The position numbers and the translations under genes are program-made. 20,680 bases of DNA, from positions 1 through 20,680 of the forward strand of contig DKGG01000066.1 in the NCBI GenBank assembly GCA_002453155.1. The letters are read 5' to 3'. Of this stretch, positions 12,691-20,680 are shown one piece after another (position 1 is the stretch's first letter; every line of letters starts with the position of its first letter). The notes beneath the pieces are model-generated. The model did no database searches. It had not been told where the DNA came from and worked only from the letters and a program-made list of their open reading frames with translations. This stretch comes from Bdellovibrionaceae bacterium UBA6776 (lineage in GTDB: Bacteria > Bdellovibrionota > Bdellovibrionia > Bdellovibrionales > UBA1609).

Positions 12691-12807
12691 AAACCTGCCA
12701 ATTCCCCTATAGCGTGGAGCGTTGCCAGTTGCTCCCTTTGCGCTTTGCGCTTTATACACTTTGTCAAAGTTCATCTAAGGCTTTAATTTCTTAAGGAGAA
12801 TTGCGAC

Positions 12808-14865
12808 ATGACGGCAGGCTTTCTTTTGTCGCCAGTGATTGCTGGTGGAGTGGGATTGGTATTCGCGCTGGTGCTTTATTTTCGAGTCAAAGCACAAGAA
12901 ACTGGCAACGAGGCCATGAACCGAATTTCGAAATACGTTCAAGAAGGGGCCATGGCCTTTTTGGTTCGTGAGTACAAAGTTCTTGCGATCTATGCAGTGG
13001 CTGTTGCGATTGCTTTGGGATTGTCTCCTTTGGGTTGGTTGGCTTCAGGCTGTTTTGGCTTGGGAGCTTTTTTAAGTCTTCTTGCGGGCTTCTTCGGAAT
13101 GAAGGCCGCCACCTACGCCAACGTGCGAACGGCACAGGCTGCTCGAAAAGGATCTAAATCTCAGTCTCTTTTGGTGGCTCTGGACGGTGGAGCGGTCATG
13201 GGTCTTTGTGTGGCCGGTCTTGGTCTTGTAGGTCTTGGTGGACTGGCTTACATTTACTGGGGCGACAGCTCTTTGGCTGTGGTTCTTCACTCTTTTGCAG
13301 TGGGTGCTTCTTCCATTGCTTTGTTTGCGCGAATTGGTGGAGGAATTTACACCAAAGCGGCAGACGTTGGAGCGGACATTGCCGGTAAGGTGATCGAAGG
13401 TATTCCTGAAGATGATCCTCGAAACCCAGGTGTGATTGCCGACAACGTGGGTGACAACGTGGGTGACGTGGCCGGCATGGGCGCGGACATTTACGAGTCT
13501 ATGATTGCGGCGATTGTTGCAGCCATGGCGATTGCGTTGACGATCAATACCGATGAAATTTCAAACTTGGTTGTGGGTGGGATGGATGTTCGATCCACGG
13601 CGATCATGCTTCCTCTGGTTTTGAGCGCTTTGGGAATTGCCATCTCTATGGTGACCATCATTGTGACTCGCATGCTTTCAAACTCTGCACCTGCAATGGT
13701 GCTTCGATTGGCTTTGATCATTCCACCTTTATTGTTGGTGGCCGCTTCAGCAGTGTTAATGCCCATGTGGGGACTGAGCCAAGCGGTGACCCAAGCTTTG
13801 GCTGCCGGCGCGATTGGCGGTGCTTTGATTGGATTGATTACCGACTACTACACCAGCTCTAAACCCATTCGTTTGGTGGCAGAAGCTTCCATCACAGGTG
13901 CAGCGACCAATTTGATTCGTGGTCTTGCGGTGGGAATGGAATCTGTGGGTTCTTCTTTGGCCGTTGTGATTGCAGCCGCCTATGTGGCCGATCAGGCTTT
14001 GGGACTTTACGGAATTGCCTTGGCCGCTGTGGGAATGCTTGCAGGAACTGCGGTTGTAATGACCGTGGATGCCTACGGTCCAATTGCTGACAACGCCGGC
14101 GGAATTTCTGAAATGAGCGGTCTTGGTGAAGACACTCGAAATATTACCGATGAACTGGATGCGGTTGGAAACACCACAGCAGCCATCGGAAAAGGTTTTG
14201 CCATCGGGTCTGCCGTATTGACCGTGGTGGCTCTTTTTAGCGCTTACAACATGGAAGTGAACCATGTCCGCGAGCAAGCGGGAATGGCGCCCATTTCTTT
14301 GGATTTGACCTCTTCTGGAGTGTTGATTGGAATTTTGATCGGATCGATCTTGCCGTTCTTGGTTGCGGCAACAACCATGACTGCGGTGGGTCGTGCGGCA
14401 CAAAGCATTGTGGTTGAAATTGGCCGTCAGTTCAAAGAGATCAAAGGTCTTCTTGAAGGAAAAGCAGATCCCGATTCGGCTAAGATTGTGGATATCACCA
14501 CAAAGGCCGCTCTGTATGAAATGATCATTCCTGGAATGATTGCGGTGGTTGCTCCTGTGGCTGTGGGCTTTATTTTGGGTCCTGTGGCCTTGGCGGGAAT
14601 GCTCGCTGGCGCCCTTGCAGTGGGTGCCACCATGGCCTTGTTTATGGCCAATGCCGGTGGAGCTTGGGACAACGCTAAGAAGTTCATTGAAAAAGGTCAC
14701 TTAGAAGGTCACAAAAAAGGTTCTGAAGCGCACAAGGGTGCGGTTGTGGGTGACACCGTTGGTGACCCCTTCAAAGACACTTCTGGTCCTGGGGTTTCTA
14801 TTTTGATCAAAGTGATGAGTGTGGTTTCTTTGGCCATCTCTTCTTTGATTGCCACCATTGGCTAA
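12808..14865 (+). CDS. hppA: Membrane-bound ion-translocating pyrophosphatase (685 aa)
   Basis: Couples pyrophosphate hydrolysis to pumping H+ or Na+ across the inner membrane, recovering energy from biosynthetic PPi. The protein has about 16 hydrophobic segments. The PPi/Mg site is complete: KAADVGADIAGKVIEGIPEDDPRNPGVIADNVGDNVGDVAGMGADIYES (shown here in part; from residue ~183) with Asp186 and the repeated NVGD motif, and the C-terminal KGAVVGDTVGDPFKDTSGP. The string GNTTAAIGKG (454-463), with Ala458 and Gly461, is the signature of K+-dependent enzymes; K+-independent ones carry GNTTK and T. The pumped ion cannot be decided by eye. An AAGGAG (12793-12798) precedes the ATG by 9 nt and a terminator follows, so the gene is monocistronic. 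Length is usual. Confidence 0.97.
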   Translation: MTAGFLLSPVIAGGVGLVFALVLYFRVKAQETGNEAMNRISKYVQEGAMAFLVREYKVLAIYAVAVAIALGLSPLGWLASGCFGLGAFLSLLAGFFGMKAATYANVRTAQAARKGSKSQSLLVALDGGAVMGLCVAGLGLVGLGGLAYIYWGDSSLAVVLHSFAVGASSIALFARIGGGIYTKAADVGADIAGKVIEGIPEDDPRNPGVIADNVGDNVGDVAGMGADIYESMIAAIVAAMAIALTINTDEISNLVVGGMDVRSTAIMLPLVLSALGIAISMVTIIVTRMLSNSAPAMVLRLALIIPPLLLVAASAVLMPMWGLSQAVTQALAAGAIGGALIGLITDYYTSSKPIRLVAEASITGAATNLIRGLAVGMESVGSSLAVVIAAAYVADQALGLYGIALAAVGMLAGTAVVMTVDAYGPIADNAGGISEMSGLGEDTRNITDELDAVGNTTAAIGKGFAIGSAVLTVVALFSAYNMEVNHVREQAGMAPISLDLTSSGVLIGILIGSILPFLVAATTMTAVGRAAQSIVVEIGRQFKEIKGLLEGKADPDSAKIVDITTKAALYEMIIPGMIAVVAPVAVGFILGPVALAGMLAGALAVGATMALFMANAGGAWDNAKKFIEKGHLEGHKKGSEAHKGAVVGDTVGDPFKDTSGPGVSILIKVMSVVSLAISSLIATIG

Positions 14866-14897
14866 GACCGAAGAGTTCTATTTTTACTCAAATTTAA

Positions 14898-14926
14898 AGC
14901 GCCTCCTCTTTTGAGGGGGCGTTTTT
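14898..14926 (+). terminator. Intrinsic terminator after hppA
   Basis: Stem cgcctcctc (14900-14908) / gagggggcg (14913-14921) with one G-U pair and a 4-nt loop, followed by five T (14922-14926) and more T after one G. It lies 33 bp after the hppA stop. Confidence 0.9.
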
Positions 14927-14961
14927 GTTTTTAAAGCGCGAAGCCTACCGCGTTATAGGGC

Positions 14962-15000
14962 GGCTTTGCCTTTCACATTTCTTCAAAGCCCGGCTAAATT
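14962..15000 (+). promoter_or_regulatory. acnA promoter with overlapping inverted repeat
   Basis: TTCACA (14972-14977, 5/6), exactly 17 bp, TAAATT (14995-15000, 4/6), giving a start near 15007 and a ~30-nt leader containing the GAAGGG ribosome site. An inverted repeat ggctttg (14962-14968) / caaagcc (14984-14990) flanks the -35 and enters the spacer, a usual place for a repressor operator. Just upstream aagcc (14941-14945) can also pair with ggctt (14962-14966). Confidence 0.55.
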
Positions 15001-15036
15001 TAAATTTCATTTTGTTTTCAAGAAGGGATTTGCACC

Positions 15037-17805
15037 ATGAATGTATTTGGAACTTTGTCCGAAATTCAAATTGATGGAACCACCTACAAGTACCACTCAC
15101 TGCCAGAGCTTGCGAAAAAGCTCGGAGTAGATTTAAGTAAAATGCCATACTCCCACCGCATTCTTCTAGAGAACCTTTTGCGCTTTGAAGATGGGGAAGT
15201 GGTCACAAAAGAAGACATTGAAGCTTTCGTCAATCAGAACCCCAACGAAGAATCTGCCTACGAAATTCAATTTACTCCTTCGCGGGTCCTTCTTCAGGAT
15301 TTTACGGGGGTTCCTGTGGTGGCCGATTTGGCCGGCATGAGAGAAGCCATGGTTGCAAAAGGCGGAGATGCTCAAAAGATCAATCCCCTGCAGCCCGTAG
15401 ATTTGGTGATCGATCACTCGGTGCAAGTGGATCACTTTGCCATGGCCAATGCTTTGGAAGAAAACGTAAAGTTGGAATTTTCTCGAAACAAAGAGCGCTA
15501 TGAGTTTTTGAAGTGGGGACAAAAGTCTTTTAAAAACTTTCAAGTGGTGCCTCCGGCCACAGGAATTTGTCACCAAGTGAATTTGGAGTTCTTGGGCCAA
15601 GTGGCAATGACAGGCAAAATGAACAACGAAGAATTTGTTTATCCGGATACGGTTGTGGGAACGGATTCTCACACGCCCATGATCAACGCTTTGGGTGTTG
15701 TCGGCTGGGGTGTGGGCGGTATCGAAGCGGAAGCAGCCATGCTCGGTCAGCCCATCACCATGTTGATTCCTCAGGTGATTGGTTTTGAAATGACCGGCAA
15801 AATGCCTGCGGGTGCAACCGCCACGGATTTGGTTTTGACTGTCACTCAAATGCTTCGAAAAAGAGGAGTTGTTGGAAAGTTTGTCGAGTACTTCGGTGAA
15901 GGGGTGAAAAACCTAAGTGTGGCGGATCGAGCCACTCTGGGGAACATGTCTCCTGAGTACGGAGCCACCATTGGAATTTTTCCTGTGGATGAAAAAACCA
16001 TCGAATATTTAAAGCTCACGGGACGTCATGAAAGAGCGACTCGAACAGAGGCCTACTACAAAGCTCAAGGCATGTTTGGTTCTCAAACAGGCACCCGTTA
16101 CACCGACACCTTGAAGTTGGATCTTTCTACGGTAGAGCCTTCTTTGGCAGGACCTTCCAAGCCTCATGATCGTTCTTCGCTGAGTAAAGTTCGAAGTTCT
16201 TTTAGAACCTTTGTGAAAAACCGATTTGAAAAAGAGCTGAACGGTCAAAATGCGGAACGCATCAACGAATGGGTTGCGGACGGTGGTGCTTTAAAATCTA
16301 AACAATTGGAATTGGATACCGAGCACATTGATAAAGATCTCGGCCCTCTTGGAAATTGGTTTGAAGTGAAAGATCCCAATGGTGTGAGCTACAAGCTGAC
16401 TCACGGATCCATTGTGATTGCTGCGATCACATCTTGCACCAACACATCCAATCCGGACTTGATGGTGGGGGCCGCCTTGGTTGCAAAGAAAGCCCATGAA
16501 AAAGGTTTGCGTGCAAAGCCATGGGTGAAGACCAGTTTTGCTCCTGGGTCTCAGGTGGTGACGGACTATTTAGAGTCTGCAAACCTTATGAAAGATTTGG
16601 AGCGCATTGGGTTTGATTTGGTTGGGTATGGTTGCACCACCTGTATTGGAAACTCGGGACCTCTTCCCGCTCACATTCAAGAAGCCATTGAAAAAGGAAA
16701 TTTGGCGACCTCTTCAGTTTTGTCTGGAAACCGAAACTTTGAAGCGCGCATCCATCCGCAAATTCTGACCAACTACTTGGCCTCTCCACCTCTTGTGGTG
16801 GCTTATGCCCTGGCTGGAAACATCAACATGAATTTGACGGTGGATCCCGTGGGTTACAACGAAGAAGGGGAAGCGATTTACTTGAAAGACATCTGGCCCA
16901 CCACTGATGAGATTGCAGCCGTGGTGCAAAAGAATGTGACCGACAAGTCTTTCTCTAAAATTTACAGCGATGTGTTTACGGGTGATAAAAACTGGCAAAA
17001 CATCAAAGCTCCAACCGGTGACACTTATGATTGGAGTGAGGATTCCACTTACATTAAAAATCCTCCCTTTTTCGACAAATACTTGATCGACGAAGCGAAG
17101 GATTCCGAAGTCAAAGGTGCGCGCATTTTTGGACTGTTTGGAGATTTTGTGACCACCGATCACATTTCTCCTGCGGGAAGTATTGGAAAAAGCTCCAGCG
17201 CTGGAAAGTATCTTTTAGATCACGGAGTGGGCCAAGCAGACTTCAACTCTTTTGGAGCCCGTCGCGGAAACCACGAAGTGATGATGCGCGGAACTTTTGC
17301 CAACGTTCGTATTAAAAACAAATTGGTGGATAAAGAAGGTGGATTCACTCGCATCTTTCCAGAAGGAAAAGAAGTGACCATGTTTGAAGCCTCAGAACAC
17401 TACCGATCTTCGGGAACGCCGTTGGTGGTCTTCGCCGGAAAAGAGTACGGAACTGGATCCAGTCGGGACTGGGCTGCCAAAGGAACGCGGCTGTTGGGTG
17501 TTCGAGTGGTGATTGCTCAAAGTTTTGAGCGCATTCACAGATCCAACTTGGTGGGAATGGGTGTGGTTCCTCTGCAATTTAAAGAGGGACAAAGTGCGGA
17601 AAGCCTTGGGTTGACCGGTGAAGAAACCGTAGATGTTCTTGGTTTGGATCAATTGAAGCCAAAGGCTCCTGTTAAAGTTGTGATCCATAAAAAAGATGGA
17701 AGCGCTCAGGAGATCGAGTGTGTTCTACGTATCGATACGCCCAATGAGTTGAAATACGTTCGTGCGGGAGGGATTCTTCCTTTTGTAATGAACCGCTTGC
17801 AGTAA
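15037..17805 (+). CDS. acnA: Aconitate hydratase, AcnA/IRP1 type (922 aa)
   Basis: Interconverts citrate and isocitrate in the TCA cycle through a [4Fe-4S] cluster. The three cluster ligands are visible as Cys467 (TSCTNTSNP), Cys533 and Cys536 (GYGCTTCIGNSGPL), with the same spacing as in IRP1 (437/503/506). Other family strings: GTDSHTPMINALGVVGWGVGGIEAEAAMLGQP compressed here as GTDSHTPM (208-215) and GGIEAEAAMLG, the swivel-domain DHISPAGSI and GSSRDWAAKGT, and IHRSNLVGMGVVPLQF near the end. The order of domains (cluster domains first, swivel last) is the AcnA order, not AcnB. At 922 residues it is slightly longer than E. coli AcnA. ATG 15037 follows GAAGGG. A lipoprotein gene starts 27 bp after the stop without a terminator between. 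Confidence 0.97.
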   Translation: MNVFGTLSEIQIDGTTYKYHSLPELAKKLGVDLSKMPYSHRILLENLLRFEDGEVVTKEDIEAFVNQNPNEESAYEIQFTPSRVLLQDFTGVPVVADLAGMREAMVAKGGDAQKINPLQPVDLVIDHSVQVDHFAMANALEENVKLEFSRNKERYEFLKWGQKSFKNFQVVPPATGICHQVNLEFLGQVAMTGKMNNEEFVYPDTVVGTDSHTPMINALGVVGWGVGGIEAEAAMLGQPITMLIPQVIGFEMTGKMPAGATATDLVLTVTQMLRKRGVVGKFVEYFGEGVKNLSVADRATLGNMSPEYGATIGIFPVDEKTIEYLKLTGRHERATRTEAYYKAQGMFGSQTGTRYTDTLKLDLSTVEPSLAGPSKPHDRSSLSKVRSSFRTFVKNRFEKELNGQNAERINEWVADGGALKSKQLELDTEHIDKDLGPLGNWFEVKDPNGVSYKLTHGSIVIAAITSCTNTSNPDLMVGAALVAKKAHEKGLRAKPWVKTSFAPGSQVVTDYLESANLMKDLERIGFDLVGYGCTTCIGNSGPLPAHIQEAIEKGNLATSSVLSGNRNFEARIHPQILTNYLASPPLVVAYALAGNINMNLTVDPVGYNEEGEAIYLKDIWPTTDEIAAVVQKNVTDKSFSKIYSDVFTGDKNWQNIKAPTGDTYDWSEDSTYIKNPPFFDKYLIDEAKDSEVKGARIFGLFGDFVTTDHISPAGSIGKSSSAGKYLLDHGVGQADFNSFGARRGNHEVMMRGTFANVRIKNKLVDKEGGFTRIFPEGKEVTMFEASEHYRSSGTPLVVFAGKEYGTGSSRDWAAKGTRLLGVRVVIAQSFERIHRSNLVGMGVVPLQFKEGQSAESLGLTGEETVDVLGLDQLKPKAPVKVVIHKKDGSAQEIECVLRIDTPNELKYVRAGGILPFVMNRLQ

Positions 17806-17832
17806 TCTTTTAAGTCCTCGGGGGAGGGAGCT

Positions 17833-18381
17833 GTGAAGAGATTTGTTCAAGGTGCATTTGTTTTGTGGATGTCCTTTGGAGTTCTGTCCGCTTGCGGACC
17901 GGAACTCTCTATTGATGATCAAAAAGATCAGCTGGCCAAGGAGGAAAAGGACCGTCAGGAAAAGCTGAACGCCGAGGCCGAAAGAGAAAAGCTCTTGCGA
18001 CTGGCCGAAGCGCGTGAACCTAAGGTGCGCCAGTGGGAGGGCTGCTATGTGGCTCAGTTCAATAATGGCGGCATCAAAAAGGTGATTCTTCAGATCGGAC
18101 GTAGCAATGAATTGGTGAGCCCGGGCTCCAACTTGGAGCCGGTGCGAATGCCGCTTTTAAGAGCGGCGATGATTCCCACTTCAAGTGCTGCGGTTCTGGT
18201 ACCGTTTCCTCGATTTGCGATGGACGAAGATGCGTCTTTTATTCAATATGTGGGTGAAAAAAATCTGCTGGAGTTGAACTTTTCGCCCGAAGGAAAGCAC
18301 GCGGGGTTTTATCAGGGGGCAGCAATGAGCTATGTCTCTGAAATTTCTCTGGTCCCGACCACTCCAAACAAGTGTGAGTGA
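17833..18381 (+). CDS. Putative lipoprotein with coiled-coil segment (182 aa)
   Basis: GTG start at 17833 with a strong GGGAGGGAG just upstream. MKRFVQGAFVLWMSFGVLSAC carries the lipobox LSAC (Cys21; Gly at +2 is compatible with outer-membrane sorting). Residues about 28-62 form a highly charged helix (DQKDQLAKEEKDRQEKLNAE and onward), likely a coiled coil or a periplasmic spacer. The rest (about 65-182) is a compact mixed domain with two Cys (GCYVAQF, NKCE), starting at a conserved-looking WEGCY. The family is not recognised. It lies 27 bp after acnA and 36 bp before the TolC-like gene on the same strand, with no terminator on either side. The link to the TolC-like gene makes more functional sense than that to aconitase. 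Confidence 0.82.
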   Translation: MKRFVQGAFVLWMSFGVLSACGPELSIDDQKDQLAKEEKDRQEKLNAEAEREKLLRLAEAREPKVRQWEGCYVAQFNNGGIKKVILQIGRSNELVSPGSNLEPVRMPLLRAAMIPTSSAAVLVPFPRFAMDEDASFIQYVGEKNLLELNFSPEGKHAGFYQGAAMSYVSEISLVPTTPNKCE

Positions 18382-18417
18382 TCGCCGGTAGATTCAATTT
18401 TAATTTTAGAGGAATTC

Positions 18418-19791
18418 ATGCGCACGGTTGTTGTTTTTTGTTTGTGTTTGAGTCTGCCGGCATTTGCGCAAAATTTGCGTCCAAAAATTGATGCCGGTGA
18501 ATCTGCGGCGGAAAACGGAATTTTGAATCAGGAAAATGCTGAAAGGCAATTGGGCCTGGCGCAACTGATTCAAAAAGGTTTGAAGTATTCTCCTCAAATT
18601 CAAAAGGCCGAAAGTGAAATGAAAATTTCAAAGGCTGAGTTTTCGCAGACGGAGTCCGCAATTTTCCCCACAGTTTCCGCAAGGGCTTCTGCAAAAAATC
18701 GAAAGCTGACGCTTTCAAGCTTTGGGCAAAGTTCGGGTGCGGTTCGGCAGAACCTTTATGAAGCCAGCCTTGAGGCTTCTCAACCTCTTTATGTGGGAGG
18801 AGCCATCACCTCTGGATTGGCGCGGGCCAAGCTTGGACGGGAATCTGCCGAGCAGTCCTACTTTATTCAAAAACAAAATTTCTTAAGCGAATTGATTTCG
18901 ACGTATTTGGATCATTCAGAAAATGAAGAGAAACTTCGACAGGCTCAAATCAATCGGGATTTTTTGGCGAACTATGCAAAGATTGCAAAAAACTATGCCT
19001 CTATTGGTCGTACCAAATCCATTGACCGTTTGCAGGCCGAAGCCAATTTGGCATCTTCCGAAAGCACCATTTTGGAATATGAATCCAATTTGGAAATTTC
19101 AAAAAGTAAACTTTTAAAATTGATTGGGTTTGAGGACCGCACTCAGGATGTGAGTGTTGTAACAAAGATGGAGCTTCAGCCCATTGAGAAAATGAAACTC
19201 AAAGAATCTTTGGAAAAAGCACTTGCGGGAAATCCGGAACTTAAAAAAGCAGAGATCGAAGTTCGCAAACAAAAGTACGACAATGACTTGGATCTGACCA
19301 CGGATCGACCGCGACTGACTTTGGATGGAAGCTACGGCTACACCTCTCCCAACCGAGAAGATTGGTTTCAGGAGGACCGAAACAATTATACGGTGGGTGT
19401 AAGTTTGACGGTGCCGCTGTTTTCGGGGCTGAGCTCTTTGGCAAAGAAACGGGCCCATTCGGAAAAGCTCTATCAAAAAGAAAAAGATTTGGCCTTGGTT
19501 CAAGATGAGATTCGCAGGTCCATTGCCACCGCCATTCAAGTTTTGGATCATGACTTTCAAAGAATTAAAAGTTTAAAGACCGCTGTGGAGCTGGGGCGAA
19601 AAGCCATGGATTCTGCATTGAAAGATTACCGCAGGGGATTGGTTTCCAGTACGGATGTGGTGCAGATTCAGAACAATCGATTTCAGTCTGAGGTTAAGTT
19701 GGTTCAAGCTTCGGTGTCTTATATGAAGCAGGTGTTGAGTCTTCGAAAAGATTTAGGGATCGATTTGGAAAGCGCCTACCTGAAAGAGTAG
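18418..19791 (+). CDS. TolC-family outer membrane efflux/secretion protein (457 aa)
   Basis: Forms the outer-membrane channel and periplasmic helical tunnel of a tripartite exporter (RND, ABC or type I secretion). A 17-residue signal peptide (MRTVVVFCLCLSLPAFA) is followed by two OEP repeats. In the first, LGLAQLIQKGLKYSPQIQKA starts the helix and RQNLYEASLEASQPLYVGGAI is the barrel strand; in the second, LKESLEKALAGNPELKKAEIEV and NYTVGVSLTVPLFSGLS play the same parts, and YRRGLVSSTDVVQIQNNRFQ is the typical final helix. The length is normal. GAGGA lies just before the ATG. No membrane-fusion protein, RND or ABC component is next to it, so its partners are elsewhere or it uses shared ones. 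It is probably co-transcribed with its neighbours. Confidence 0.93.
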   Translation: MRTVVVFCLCLSLPAFAQNLRPKIDAGESAAENGILNQENAERQLGLAQLIQKGLKYSPQIQKAESEMKISKAEFSQTESAIFPTVSARASAKNRKLTLSSFGQSSGAVRQNLYEASLEASQPLYVGGAITSGLARAKLGRESAEQSYFIQKQNFLSELISTYLDHSENEEKLRQAQINRDFLANYAKIAKNYASIGRTKSIDRLQAEANLASSESTILEYESNLEISKSKLLKLIGFEDRTQDVSVVTKMELQPIEKMKLKESLEKALAGNPELKKAEIEVRKQKYDNDLDLTTDRPRLTLDGSYGYTSPNREDWFQEDRNNYTVGVSLTVPLFSGLSSLAKKRAHSEKLYQKEKDLALVQDEIRRSIATAIQVLDHDFQRIKSLKTAVELGRKAMDSALKDYRRGLVSSTDVVQIQNNRFQSEVKLVQASVSYMKQVLSLRKDLGIDLESAYLKE

Positions 19792-19814
19792 GTCTGTATG
19801 TTTGAGGGGGAAAA

Positions 19815-20501
19815 TTGAGACTTCAAAGAATTTTAGCTTTAAGTTTGATTTTGTTTTTCGGGACGTCTTTGTTTGCGGAAGATTTAACGAGCCTGATTGA
19901 AGAGAGTCAGTCCTTGTCTGTGCTGGGTGAATCCTCGGTGCAGGTTGAGCGGGCTGATTCTCACCGTGTGTACGGGGTTCAATATTCACGGATTTCTCCG
20001 CAGAATGTGCGTTTGGAATTGAACGGTGAAAACTATGTTTACGACATTCAAAGTGACACGCCTTCTTTTGGAGCCCACTTTTCTTATCTTCCAGCTTTGG
20101 TGAGTTTGCCCTTTGAAACGGGTCTTGATTTTGAAATCAATTATCTAACTTTAGAGGGGCGGGGAGAAACGTCACTGACTCCTGTTCAACTTCATTTTGT
20201 GTCTTTAGAGCCCAGTTTGTTTGTGCAAAAAGGGGTGGGGTACGGATTGGTTCCTGTGGTTGGCGCTGGATATTCTGTGGGTGTGAATTTTCAACGGGGA
20301 TTTCGGGATGAGAACACCAGTGTGGCCTCTCGCTTTCCGTTTGGTTTTTTAGGAATTCAGTTTCATTTGAGCCAGCTTTTTTCGTCGGATCTGGATTGGC
20401 TTTTAAAATTGGAGCAACGCAATTCCTTTGGCGGTTCTACCGATCAAAATGGTGTCTCGGAACTTTCACGCACCAGCCTGGGTGTGAGCGTTGAAATTTA
20501 G
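19815..20501 (+). CDS. Putative outer-membrane/envelope protein (228 aa)
   Basis: Starts with TTG at 19815, preceded by AGGGGG about 5 nt away; the nearby ATG at 19798 is out of frame. A signal peptide (MRLQRILALSLILFFGTSLFA) is followed by an acidic helical piece (EDLTSLIEESQSLSVLGESS) and then alternating strands: RVYGVQYSRISPQNVRLELN, TGLDFEINYLTLEGRG, PVQLHFVSLEPSLFV, GYGLVPVVGAGYSVGVNFQRGF, PFGFLGIQFHLSQLF and a final SRTSLGVSVEI. This pattern fits a small outer-membrane barrel, although the last residue is Ile rather than an aromatic. No family is recognised. It begins 23 bp after the TolC-like gene, so it probably belongs to that transcription unit and may assist export. Confidence 0.78.
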   Translation: MRLQRILALSLILFFGTSLFAEDLTSLIEESQSLSVLGESSVQVERADSHRVYGVQYSRISPQNVRLELNGENYVYDIQSDTPSFGAHFSYLPALVSLPFETGLDFEINYLTLEGRGETSLTPVQLHFVSLEPSLFVQKGVGYGLVPVVGAGYSVGVNFQRGFRDENTSVASRFPFGFLGIQFHLSQLFSSDLDWLLKLEQRNSFGGSTDQNGVSELSRTSLGVSVEI

Positions 20502-20656
20502 CTGTTGGCTTTTGCCCATTGAGTTTTAGTGAGCTTTTATCAGATGCCCAGAATCCTGGAAATGTGTATTGGATTCGATTTCAAAGATAACTTTTAAAGA
20601 AGAGGGTTCTAAACCCAATTTTATTTGCAAAACAAGTGATGGGTGCAATTAAAATG
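20502..20656. other. Downstream intergenic sequence, weak hairpin
   Basis: No gene seen. A short hairpin gggtt (20604-20608) / aaccc (20612-20616) is followed by aatttta; it could be a poor terminator for the aconitase-to-envelope unit, but the stem is short and the T-run imperfect. Confidence 0.3.
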
Positions 20657-20680
20657 CATTGGTCATTGGTCATTGGTCAT
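20657..20680. repeat. 7-bp tandem repeat (cattggt), running off the window end
   Basis: Three full copies of cattggt plus cat, in perfect register, reach the last base of the window. The total copy number is therefore unknown. It lies in non-coding sequence. Confidence 0.9.

Noticed and set aside
12761..12789. TTGTCA-17-TAATTT as the hppA promoter
   Set aside because: The -35 is good, but the implied start near 12796 would remove most of the AAGGAG ribosome site used by hppA.
13756..14700. 314-codon antisense open frame opposite hppA
   Set aside because: A His/Ser/Arg-rich translation typical of the reverse strand of a highly biased gene; no start signal or domain.
15166..15849. 227-codon antisense open frame opposite acnA
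   Set aside because: Same reasoning: shadow of a conserved coding sequence, with no ribosome site or recognisable motif.
20604..20622. Terminator of the aconitase-to-envelope unit
   Set aside because: The stem is five base pairs with a weak T-run; not confident enough for a terminator entry.

Overview
The window looks like chromosomal DNA from a Gram-negative bacterium of moderate GC content. It has many signal-peptide proteins, lipoproteins with clear lipoboxes, outer-membrane beta-barrels ending in aromatic residues, and a TolC-type channel. The gene content (membrane pyrophosphatase, AcnA-type aconitase, many lineage-specific exported proteins, GTG/TTG starts) would fit a Bdellovibrio-like (Bdellovibrionota) bacterium. 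That placement is inference; no rRNA or other phylogenetic marker is present. I see no CRISPR array, tRNA, phage gene or transposase.

Layout. 1-926: an exported protein of unknown function on the minus strand, bracketed by two copies of a near-perfect palindromic element. 1089-2432: an APC-superfamily amino-acid permease. 2433-3489: a hairpin-rich leader, an exported beta/gamma-crystallin-like protein and a strong terminator. 3576-4727: a small outer-membrane barrel tightly coupled to a lipoprotein. 4761-4925: a long gene-free inverted repeat with inner hairpins, either a structured RNA or a MITE-like element. 4969-7100: bifunctional NAD(P)HX repair enzyme (nnr) convergent with, and overlapping by 85 bp, an Sfp-type phosphopantetheinyl transferase, which is coupled behind a lipoprotein gene (7107-8012). 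8217-9338: an outer-membrane barrel and terminator. 9473-10612: a histidine kinase whose membrane sensor matches the ethylene-binding domain of plant ETR1. 10667-11293: a rhomboid protease. 11521-12690: an exported protein of unknown function. 12808-14865: a membrane-bound pyrophosphatase with terminator. 15037-20501: aconitase, followed at short spacing by a lipoprotein, a TolC-family protein and a putative envelope protein, probably one transcription unit. A 7-bp tandem repeat runs off the right end.

Central metabolism (aconitase, PPi-driven ion pumping, NAD(P)HX repair, carrier-protein activation) is interleaved with envelope genes. The observations most worth a second look are the ethylene-receptor-like kinase, the 165-nt inverted-repeat structure at 4761-4925, the palindromic element around the first gene, and -10 boxes sitting exactly where they would give leaderless mRNAs for nnr and the rhomboid gene.
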